In this document: piece by piece, positions 20,568 to 31,817 of the stretch
Layout: the number at the start of each line of letters is the position of its first letter
Position numbering within the stretch: position 1 is the stretch's first letter
Assembly (NCBI GenBank): GCA_947000775.1
Contig: CAMQGK010000650.1
Coordinates: 1,996,001 to 2,060,000 of the forward strand
Direction of reading: 5' to 3'
DNA length: 64,000 bases
Source of the DNA: Pterois miles
Lineage: Eukaryota > Chordata > Actinopteri > Perciformes > Scorpaenidae
The notes under the pieces: generated by a model
Databases searched by the model: none
What the model saw: only the letters and a program-made list of their open reading frames with translations
Told to the model about the DNA's origin: nothing
Made by a program: the position numbers and the translations under genes

Positions 20568-22290
20568 CAAGTATTTTTAAAAAGGCTTTTAAATTCAACT
20601 TTGTTATTCCATTACGTTTTCTGCTGTAACACAACATATAAATAACAGCACACAAATCCAGTACAACTATATGCTATAGATATAGCTTATAAAATGCATC
20701 TGAGAAATGCTTCCAGCCAAGATAAATGTCTATTCACGCTGTCGACACAAAGTTGCCCAAAATGTCTATAGAGAAATTAAGAGGTGAGTCAATGCTTAGG
20801 GTTATGTTTTATTCCTGAATAACAACTGATAAGGCATATTTAATTATAATATTAACTTATTACAATTTAATTCATCAAAGTGATTTTTTTACTTGTGTAT
20901 TTTGGTTTTATCTTTATGAACATAGAACAATCCCATTTTTCCCAGCATCTGCCCTGCTTCTCCTTTTGAAGTCGAAGAGTAAAGTAAATTAGATACCATA
21001 ACCATTTTCACTGTAATATTTGCTCTTGTGTATGTTTTTAAAACAGTGATAAAATACTTGGGAACATGGTTAGATTTCATTACCTTTTTAGGTGACACAA
21101 ATTAATCTGTGATTGCTTTAATTTCATCACTTCTCTCTGCAATTTAAAGGTGTGTCACCTAAAAATGAAATGAAACCTGCTCGCCTTCCCCAGTACTTTA
21201 TCACCCTTTTAATAACAAGTGCAAATATTTCAATGGAATTGGTTATGGTTTGTAATTTAAAATTACAGTACACTTTCAAAAATGACTCACTTTGGGGAAT
21301 TAAATGTAAAACGATAATATTATATTAATATAGTTAAATATGCTTTACCAAAACATAAGCCTACGTATGGACCCACCTCTTATGTTTCTCTTTTAGACGT
21401 AAATGGTTTTACCAGCAAACATTTTGGGCAATTTTGTCTTGACAGCATGAATAGATATTGGCTGAAATAGGAGCATTTCTCTGATTCATTTTATAAGCTA
21501 TATCTTTATCATATGTTATAGTTGTACTAAATTTATGTGCTGGTATTTAGATATTTATGTGTACTTGGTTAGAGACTATGTAATGGTGTTGCATGTAAAT
21601 TAATATTTTGTTGTGTTCTGTGTGTGCCTGTCCAGGGACTGCATGGAAATGAGCTCATAGCTAAATCTGGCATAAATCACATCTTCTGTGCATGGTCTTT
21701 GTTTATTAAAGACTATTAATAATCATTACAGAAGTCACTTTCTTATAATGTATATAATATAAATAAAAACTTTACATGTGGTTAAAAAATACACATTCAT
21801 AAATTATGAGATGGTAAATCAAAATTCCAGTCAAATCCAAATTTATTTATAAAGCACATTTAAAAACAACAACAGCTGATTTAAGTGCTGTACAATCAAA
21901 ATACAGTACAGAAATGTTAAAAAAAAAAAAAACAACGCCATAAAAACACACAAAAAATGCTTCAAAGAAAGTAGACTAGTGGGGACTAGTCAGACTGTAG
22001 CGTTCGAACTGATGAAGCCACTTGGATAAGGAGCGAAACGTCTTCAGAGACTAATCTAAGTCCAGTTGCCTTCGATTCAATTGTTGTCACAATTCAGAGA
22101 CAAAAGGACAGTGAGTTAAAAGCCAGAGAATGTGCAATAAAGAAAAGAAGATAAAATTGTAATAATAAAATTCATCTCACGTTTGGATTTTATTTCTTAA
22201 TTATTTTTCCTTGTGAAATAGGCTTCCGTACATAATTTATACCTTCAAAAGTACAGAAAAATGTGTAATAAAGAAAAAAAGAAATTGTAA
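20568..22290. other. AT-rich intergenic stretch, no gene seen
   Basis: No supported exon. Two pieces look like repeat ends: aaatttatttataaagcacattt (near 21840), and gaagccacttggataagg with gcgaaacgtcttc (near 22015), both typical of old fish retroelement tails. Confidence 0.45.
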
Positions 22291-22301
22291 TAATACTAAT
22301 A

Positions 22302-22695
22302 AATTCCTAGTTCCCTCAATTTAATAACTCATTCCACAGATTTAGTAACTAGCTCCCTCAAATTAATAACTTGTGCCCTCAAATTAGTAATTTGTGCCCT
22401 CCATTTAGTAACTCCTTCCCTTGAATTAATAACTCCTGCCCTTAAATTAGTAAGTCATGGCCTTGATTTAGTAACTAGTTCCCTTGAATTAAAAACTTGT
22501 TCCCTCAAATTAATAACTCGTTCACTCAAATTAGTAATGTGCCCTTGAATTAATAACCTGTTCCCTCAAATTAGTAACTCATGCCCTCGATTTAGTAAAC
22601 AATTTACTCAAATTAATAACTTGTTCCCTCAAATTAATAACTGAACTTAATTAGTCAGTATTTTGAGGGAACAAATGACTAATTCGAGGTCTCCT
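22302..22695 (+). repeat. 21-bp minisatellite upstream of USP24, with a terminal inverted unit
   Basis: About 16-18 imperfect units of roughly 21 bases resembling attaataacttgttccctcaa. At 22660-22690 one unit recurs inverted (ttgagggaacaaatgactaat). The array ends about 350 bases before the USP24 start codon. Confidence 0.85.
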
Positions 22696-22972
22696 AGGTG
22701 CCTGGAGGGGCTCAAGATTTCATTCATTTAGTTTAAATACTTTTTCCTGGCGGAAATGGGCCTTCATACCTCACTGATACCGCTACCAGTGAAAGTATAT
22801 CGCTAATCAGCAATAAATCTTAGAAATCATTACAATGTCTAGGAATTTTCGCTGTGCGCGCTCCCGCGAGAAGCATGCAGCTCTTGGCAGGCAGAACTCG
22901 CCATAACACCCGCGTCGGCGCTGTTGTGGTTAAAGCCAGTTCGTGACAGGATAGCGGCAGCGGACTGTAAAC

Positions 22973-23023
22973 ATGGCGGCGTGCACAGCCACAGGGCTGT
23001 GCCGAACACCCCGTTACTATTAG
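22973..23023 (+). CDS. Possible upstream ORF of USP24 (16 codons)
   Basis: ATG at 22973 in a strong Kozak context (aacATGG) opens a 16-codon frame ending TAG at 23021-23023, 25 bases before the main start codon. It matters only if transcription starts upstream of it. The ATG lies within the YY1-like motif. Confidence 0.4.
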   Translation: MAACTATGLCRTPRYY

Positions 23024-23048
23024 TCCGCGAGACGGAGACACCCCGAAA

Positions 23049-23327
23049 ATGGAGACCGAAGAGGAGCAGCACATCACGACGCTCCTCTGCATGGGTTTCC
23101 CAGACCCCGACGTGATACGGAAGGCGCTTCGGCTGGCAAAGAACGACATCAACGAGGCAGTGGCGCTCCTGACAAACGAAAGCCCCGGACTCGGGTATGG
23201 ATATGAGCCGATGGAGAGCGGGCCTGCCCCCGGCGTGGGCTCGACCGGAGACGGGGAAAACAGCGGGCGGACTGGGACGGGAGGGTTTGATCCCCCGCCT
23301 GCATACCACGATGTGGTGGATAGCGAG
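23049..23327 (+). CDS. usp24: USP24 exon 1 (UBA domain)
   Basis: Residues 1-93, donor GAG|gtaaga, phase 0. METEEEQHITTLLCMGF opens the UBA domain; LRLAKNDINEAVALLTNE is its third helix; then a Gly-rich linker and FDPPPAYHDVVDSE. The ATG at 23049 matches the family start. Confidence 0.97.
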
Positions 23328-26300
23328 GTAAGAGCAGCTAGCACCGGGCATCAACTGACTGCAGGAGAACATGCAACTTACTGGGAAACAGTGGGCTCGC
23401 CCATTTAACTAGCTAAAGTTAGCCTCAATGCTACATGCACCGAGCCCAACGTGAGCTGTCAAGAGCAGGTGGTGAAATACTCTCCCGCCCCACGGGACAG
23501 GGCATGTCACCGGCTCTTAGTGGCTGGAGAGTAGTCTGCTAACATAACGCTTAGCTACTTAAACGAGTCACCTAAATTGCTATTCTAAACTTGCAAGCTA
23601 GCCCAGCTAGCTAGTAGCAGGCTAGCTAACGGTGGTTGAGAGTTAAACGCGCCAGTAACTGGACCGGGTGTAGCGGCACAGAGGCAGCACTCTGGGGGGT
23701 TGCAATCACAGACTAACTGGCAGTGCTTTAATAGTGGGTAACCGGGCATAACAGTTAGCCTGCGGGATAGTTTGCTGGGTCTACTCAGTCTGCTTTGCGG
23801 CTGCTTTGCAGATGTTAGCCAGCGTTAGCTTTGACAGCGTCAGTCGTGCTCAGCTCCTACCGAGATTGCAGTCCACTCGAACCGGACTTAGAAACGATTT
23901 CGCAACGTCTTTTCGCATACAGTTACGTTGCCGTTTTGATCATTCTTCGGTCCACATTCTCAGCTGTCAACACCTAAAGTTTATGAGTGCTTACATGTTC
24001 AGAGTCTGCAGAGATGACTGTTGCATGTGATGCTTTGAGGACAGTCATCGGTTCTCTGTCAGTGATTTACCTGCAGGTCGTCCGAGTTTGCTGTGTTTGT
24101 GTGTTGTAACAGTGAACTGCGTTGGCTACTCATAAATACCTGTCCACACAAGACCTGGCTTTGACTGGCACCTCGATGAACTCGATGCACTCCTCCTAAA
24201 ACCCTGCAGGTGCTGTCAAGAGAGAGCAACACTTTCTGAGAAAGTCACAAATCATGTGAACTGTAAGGTTGTTGATTCAACCACTTGTTGTCTCACTGAC
24301 GGCTGTTGTAGCTGCTGTCATTATGGGTCAGCAGAACAGGCACAAATGAACCACTGAAGCTGATACAGTAAACAACAGTTGGCATATGCAGCATGCAGAA
24401 AATAGCATGCACTCACAGGTTACTGTAGATAATAAGCCCATTTTTGCAAATAAGCCAATAATGGTGTTGTTACAAACTAACTCAGCCCGGAGTGACTCAC
24501 TCTCCGAGTTCATTAAGAGCTGCCAAAATGATTTTTCCCTTATGTCCTCGTGCCAAAGAAGAAGTTCATTTATCGGTGCATAAGTTAATACTGTACAGCA
24601 ATTTCTAATTTTAGTCATACATTGTTTTTCTTGGTAATTTTATAATATGTCTGTGGAAAATGTTGTTATTCTCAATGACCTCATCTTTCCTGTATTGTGT
24701 TTCCCACTTGCTAACTTGCTAAATTGTTAGCCTCTGTAACATCTAGACTCGGACAGTACCGTTTATTATTGCTGTTGCATAGCAGCAGTGTTCATTGCGA
24801 CTTAATCACTTGAACGCAACATGTTGAGTTCACAAGTTCCATTTGAAGGCACCATAAGGTCTGAAACTTTAGGTATAGGGAATAACCTATGGGATGAAAG
24901 TGCTTTATTTCCTTTCTCCACTTCCTCTGTTTGCTGTATTTGTGCTTGAGATTCATGTCATAGCCCTATGGCCCCATGTTATGCTCCTAAATATAGCCCT
25001 GCAGTCTCTAACACACACACAAACACATTGCAGTTTTTGCAGATGGTCCCGGGAGGGTTGCAGGGTGCATAGTAACAGAGCGGCGCTGAGTTACCACATC
25101 GTCCCCCACCACCACACACATGTACTCTGTGCCTGTGAGACATGAACGTCTCCCCCTAAAGGCTTCAGATCTGGAAACACCGGGCAGCTTATTTGCATGT
25201 TTGCATGCATGTTTGTTCTCCTGATGATTATTTGCAAGGCCCTGTATATCGCACACGAAGATAGGAAGTTTCTTCTTTTCTTGTGTATGTTGTCATTCTT
25301 TAAATCAAGGGGGCCAGTTTCGACAGTCAAGTTAAATTATCTGCAAGTTCTGATTTTGAAATCCTGCCAGCAGCAGTTACTTTTGGACCTAGTTTTTTCT
25401 AATCCTAACGGTGTTAGGTTAGTCTTTCCGTCGTCTCATCCATCTATCTGTCATTTCTAATTTTTGTAGAAAGGGAAGGGATGAAATATGATGCTTCTCT
25501 GTTGCTTCCTCCTCTCCTTCCCTCTCTCGTCTTCTTTTAATGCTCAGCCCATCACTTTATGGTATGTATCAGCGTGCAGCGCAGTAAACCAAGCACTGAA
25601 CACACTGACCATTATATATGCTAATATGTGGAGATGTATTCAACATGAAAAAGAAGACTTGACATAGGCTGTATTAATATTTGACCACAGGCAAAATGGA
25701 CGAATGGGCTGTAATAATTTTGATCATTTATGTTGTAGTGAAAGCTGTCATGGTTTTAGATGCTTTATGATACAAGAAAGCAGGTCAAACCTCCAAGCTT
25801 AACCCTCTGAGACCTGTGGGATCGCTGGAGAACCTGACCGACTTCACTGTCTTTCAGAGGTGGTAGCAGGCTCAGTTTTAGAGCTAGTGAAGTCTAAGTT
25901 TTTCCTTATCTGATGAGAAGGTTGTATTGTAAAGGACAGACGGTGTCGTATCCTGTAGAGACTGTAAAGCACCCTGAGGCAAAATTGTGATTTGTGATTT
26001 TGGGCTATACAAATAAAATTGACTTGACTTTTCTATTGTTAGGAGGAAAAAACTAGCATGGACATTTCCACAGCGCTCCCTTGACCTCTGACCTCAAGAT
26101 ATGTGAATGTAAATGGGTTCTATGGGTACCCAGCAGTCTCCATTTAGAGACATGTCCACTTTATGATAATCACATGCAGTTTGGAGCAAAAATCATGCAG
26201 TTTTTGAATGCAGTATAAATGTGTTATTTTCACCTATTCTAAGAGTGGTATATTTGAATTTTTCTGCTAGGGTTGTCAATTGATTAAAATATTCAATCGC

Positions 26301-29300
26301 GATTAATCATAAATTAATCACACATTTCACAATCTTGCACGCATCTGTTCAAAATGTACCTTAAAGAGAGATTTGTCAAGTATTTAATTCTCTTATCAAC
26401 ATGGGAGTGGACAAATATGCTGTGTTATGCAAATGTATGTATTTAGTTATTACTGGAAATCAATTAACAACACAAAACAATGTCAGATATTGTCCAGAAA
26501 CCCTCCCAGGTTCTGACTTTAGCATAAAAATATGCTCAAATCATAACATGGCAAACTGCAGCCCAACAAGCAACAACAGCTGTCAGTGTGTCAGAGTGCT
26601 GACTTGACTATGACTTGATCCAGACTGACTGGGACTATCAGAAAGTGGGCATGTCTGTAAAGGGGAGACTGGTGGGGACCCAGAGAACCCAGGTGGTTCG
26701 GAGGTTCGGAGGTGGTTTGGAGGTCAGAGGTCAAGGGACCCCTTTAAAAATTGCCATGACAGTTTTTCCTAGTGTAAGTTTAGAGTGTTCATATGATACC
26801 GGTACCTTCACTTTAGCTTTGAAACTGAGCCCGTTACAACGTAAAATCTCAAGTTGCATTAATGCGTTAAAGAAATTCATGGCAATAAAAAGAATTATTG
26901 TTACTGCGTTATAATCGTGTTAACAGCCCTAATATCTGCTTACTGGGGTCCCTAAACAGTCTTGGAGTTGCATAAATTTGGCATCACTGGGGAGCTTGGA
27001 CTCTTGTGGATCAGATGAGCCAGGTGTGAATGTACTCAAGACGCATTGAGTACACATTGAGATCGGATTTTTCAGACCACATTCAGAGGTGGTCTGGGCC
27101 ACATATGACCACATTCTTTTATCAATGTGTATGTATAATGTGTCCTGGCCACATTAAGGACCGCCTACTCAACTGACGTCTTCAGGTGAATACACAGGTG
27201 AGCGCTTGTCTGCCTCGCAGCATGGAAAAGGTCTCTTTGCTCTACTGTATTCTGTTGGTACAACTGGATTTTATTCAAATATATGTTACTTATAGGCTAC
27301 GTAGTGTGCAGATGATCCGGCTGGGAACAGGAAGTGCACTGTCGTTATTATACTGTCAGTGATGTGTCAGTGTTTTTGTTACGCTGCTTTTGACACTCGC
27401 CCTCCCGACCTCCTGCTCGCTTGCTGTCCTCCCCGCCCCACCCCCCCGCTACTGACATTCTTATAGTATTATGCCACGTTTGCTGTATTAGCTATGTGTT
27501 TACTACGTGTTTATTTGCATACAGAGCGGGGAAGTGAGATCCGATCACAAGTGGTCACTGGAGACACGTGGAGATGCATTTTAATGGCAGGTGTGAATAG
27601 ACGTACTTAGAGCTGTCCACTTTTGATCCCATCACTGTGACGCATCTTAATACCAGGTCTGAACAGGGCCTCTGTGTCCTTAGTCGTAGTCAAATATGAC
27701 GTGCTGTTTAGTGTTGCAGCACTGTTTCAGAGGACGGGGTTCAGCACTTTCGTCGTGAATATTCAGATCACTCCATGAATATATAAACAATTTTATGACG
27801 TAAATAATTTAATAATCCTTTTTCTGCTTTCCCCACATGGACATGTAGAATTTACTGCTACTGGCCATGTTGTGTTCATGTTGAGCCTGAGCTCAGCATT
27901 TTGAATCATACATGCAAAAGGTGTAAGAGGTAAATATGTCATAGCGGGTAGCATCATACTGCTAATGAAACGGTGTTGTGTCATGTGGCAGAGGGTGCAT
28001 TACATTTGACTTCAGTGCTTGCAGTCTTTTTGGCTTAAACACTCAGTGGAATACTTGAAAACAAGCACTTGTCTTGATTTCTTTTGAGAGCTTTTTGGGA
28101 GGAAATAGGGGGACAAAAAGATGCAGGGATGAAGGGCGGATTGTTGACGAGAGAGGACACACTTTCCAAATGACTGCCATTGCTCTTCTCCCAGAGGGAG
28201 GAAAAGAATCAAGCATCATCCTGTCTGATTTTATCATTGCCAGAGGCCGTTTGGATTAACCTCGCTCTCACAGAGGACTGCTGTGGTGTCCTAAAACAAT
28301 GTTCGATGCAGGGACTACAGTAACTGTGTGAACTGAATAAAGTCACCCATTGCACTAGGTAGTAATTATGTCATGCATGTGTGTTTGCAGAGGAGCAATG
28401 ATGAGAATGGGAACTGCTCCGGTGGCAGCATGGAATTTCCCACCACCAACCTGTACGAGCTGGAGAGTCGCGTCTTTCACCGACCACTGGTCCATACCTT
28501 ACAAGAGAGAGGAGTCCCTGGGCAAGTGTCTTATCGCGTCCACCTGCCTCGCCCGGCACGGTAAGAAGAGCATGACTGTGTGGGATGAAAATAAATTTTG
28601 AAGATCTACTTTAAACTAAATGCTTTCCATCTGTGTTATTGTGTGGGCGGTGTCATCGGTTGTTTTTCACATGTTGTTATTTTGGACACTTGTGTTACAT
28701 GGCTCAATCTGCATCTCCTTCGTCACTGCTATTTTTTTTTTTTTCTTTCCATGTTTGGATGTGAAAATATGAATCCAACGTCTTCCTCTCTGCCAGGTCT
28801 TGCTGACGCTGACGAGAACTGCAAGCGGTTCATGGATCGGTGCATGCCGGAGGCCTTTAAAAAGGTGAGCAGTAAAAACACCAGAAATCTAAGTGATTGT
28901 GTAGTACTTGATTAATTTTATTTATATTTTCCTAACTTTCTCCTTCATCTTTACCAGTTGCTGACCAGCAGTGCCGTACATAAATGGGGCACTGAGATTC
29001 ACGAGGGGATCTACAACATGCTCATGTTGCTGGTGGAGCTGGTTGCAGAGAGGGTGAAGCAGGACCCCGTACCTGTAAACCTGATGGGAGTCCTGACTAT
29101 GGTGTGTTGTCTCACGCTCTCTCGCTAATAATTTTCTTTTTATACCCTTCTACTGTCTTTTTGTATTCTCTCTTTTTATATATATATAATGCAATATAAT
29201 ATTAATAGACCTGTGGGGCCTGTTTGAACAGTAAAGTATTAGGAGCTCAGTTATATACTCCAGAGCTAGGTCATTCAGAGCTTTATATGGGATTAAAATT

Positions 29301-31768
29301 AATTCTAAGGTAGACTGGGAGCCAATGTCGCGAGGCCAAACTTGGTGTAATGAGAGAGAATCGCTTTGTTTTGGTCTAACTGCTGAGCTGTGAACAAAAT
29401 GAAAGTTATTTAATAGTCAACAATGTTTAATTGTGAACAAGCAAGAAAAGTTACAAAAATGTTTGTTCATGCTTTCAATCATAGTTCTCAGAGAGAAAGG
29501 AAATTGTAATAGGTGTATCTCTAATCTCACAGTATGGTCGGCTAAAAATAAAGCTCTGAATCAGCAAACTGCTTTGTTTGTTTCCAAGACTGTTCTTTTA
29601 GTGACCTAATGTTTAAAATTGAATCTGCCACTGTGAGTAATTGGCCTGTGGTGTGAAGTGTGCCACTTTGTGAACGGTATTGGACCACTTTTAACAAGAA
29701 GTGCTTATTTTGTATGTCCCTTGGAAAACAGGCATCATTCAACATCACCTGGTTGAAAAATGCATCATAAATATGTATTCGTGTTCTGTGTCTTTGCTGT
29801 TGTGTCCAGGCCTTCAACCCTGATAACGAGTACCATTTTAAGAACCGGATGAAGGCCTGTCAGAGGAACTGGGCGGAAGTTTTTGGAGAAGAGGCCAACA
29901 TGTTTGCTGTCTCTCCTAGCAACACCTATCAGAAAGTAAGGGGCAACTTGTGCGTCTGGACCCTTAAGTCTTATATGTGTGCCAGTTTATCCAGATGCAC
30001 TTTCAAGTATATAAAGCTGTGCTTGCATTAATATACACACTTCCTTGTCAGCCTTTTTTTTTCCACTGTTCGTAGTCTAGGAGCAGACTAACCAGTTCTT
30101 CATCCCTGTCATTGTGTAACTGAGCCACAGGGGCTCAGCTGAACATGTGTGACTGACATACAACAGCTGTCAGAAAACCTGTGTGTGTGTGTTTTTCTAA
30201 ATAATTTGCAATGTCGTTGTTGAATAAATCCACTGAAAATGTAATTATCTCTTCCAGGAGCCTCATGGTTGGCTGGTTGATTTGGTGAATCGAGTGAGTA
30301 ATGAGCAGTCACCCAGTCTCCATTTACATATGACATAGTTGCACCCGTTTTGCCTCACGTCCCCTTTCTTTCTCTTCTGTTTATGTAAAGTTTGGAGAGT
30401 TGGGAGGATTCACTGCCATCCAGACGAAGCTCAACACAGATGAAATCGAGATTGCTGTAAGAGTAACTTTGATCTTTTTGCCTTCCTCACACATGGTCTG
30501 ACATATTTTAAATGTAATGAGATAGTTCGTACCCAGGTGGTGGATGGAGAGAGTCGGTATTGGGGGGGAAATATGATTCACCTATGTATCGCAATTTTGA
30601 AATTAATCTTTAATGCCAGAATCAATATATTTGCTTCATTTGAGTCTATGCAGAAGTAGAACGAAGTTACCACTGTTATTGTTGTCTGAGTAACGTGGCA
30701 TTATATCTGTTCTGTATCCATCAACCAAAACAAACCACAGCGAGTCGAAATGCCAAAGTACCCTCACATGTTAAATCCAACGTGGTAAACGCAATAAAGG
30801 ATGGAAACACTTTTTGGTTTCACACATTGCAGTAAAAGTAGAGCTAGACATCACGGCTAAAGCTGCATGCTAACTCTGTCACGGACAGGAAATGCTATCG
30901 TATCGCATTAACATGCGGTCAAGCCGGCCGTCGCTCTCATCTCTGTGGTGAAATGTGCCGATGCTGCAACTGTAGAGCTCCATATACTGACATTTATGTT
31001 AAATGCATTTAAACGGCCCCGACGGAGCTGAACGTGGGTGTTTAAAGAGGACAGGAGAGCTAGTGACGGACTTGGTGAAGTTAGCGGAAGTATACACGTG
31101 TGACTAGGTCCGATTTTAATTTTCACAATAAGGTGTAAACAAAAGGAACTGAATATACAAAATACATCTATGGAAATAAGATTGATTGGATTATATTCAC
31201 CAGAAGTATAAAACATAACATGTCCCTTATAAGTTAAAAAAAACAAACAAAAAAAAAACCCCTAATTTGTGAGGGAAATGGCTTTATTTGATTTCTGGGT
31301 TGCTAGATTAAATAATATATTTGACTTTATTGTATTAATTTAGATATTTTCCAAAGTAAAAGTCCCTAGAAGTGGATGAGTCAACTTTTTCTCATAGTCT
31401 AGTGTTAAAAAGGTTTTAATATCAATCGTAATTTCAACTCACAATACATATTGTGTTGGCGCCCAAGTGTCGTGATAATATTGAATCAGAAGGTAGGTGG
31501 ATCGTCCCAGCCTCAGCAGAGAGGCACCGTAGACAGACTTTGAGACAGCCTATGCAGGCGAAAGGTCACCATGTTTCCCCCCACTGCTCTCAGCTGCAGG
31601 GTACTGAATGTCTCTCTCTTTCCACTAGTACTCACTTACACACTCTCTCATCCTCCCGCTGTGTGATGGTTCAAATGCTCTGTTGTGTTACGTGTTCTGA
31701 GGCATCCTTGTACTGATGCTTCCTTCTGGGAACCTGGCCGGAACCACAGCAGTGCATAGCCATTGATT

Positions 31769-31817
<49 letters not shown>

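Larger units (their letters stand above)
22840..23330 (+). promoter_or_regulatory. usp24: CpG-rich USP24 promoter and first-exon region
   Basis: A sharp rise in GC and CpG over the AT-rich flank, no TATA box, and a YY1-type motif AAACATGGCGGC at 22969-22980. This fits a broad CpG-island promoter. The transcription start is not determined here. Confidence 0.6.
23328..28390 (+). other. USP24 intron 1 (5.1 kb)
   Basis: Contains repeat family H inverted (24550-24860), a repeat tail ending tatacaaataaaattgactt (25795-26035), and two stretches of family I (26040-26260 and 26271-26935). The interval 26936-28390 shows no gene or repeat I can name. Confidence 0.7.

Noticed and set aside
22820..23372. 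Two long minus-strand ORFs (174-177 codons) opposite USP24 exon 1
   Set aside because: They are the antisense of a GC-rich coding exon and CpG island, where stops are rare. They resemble no family and have no splice or Kozak support.
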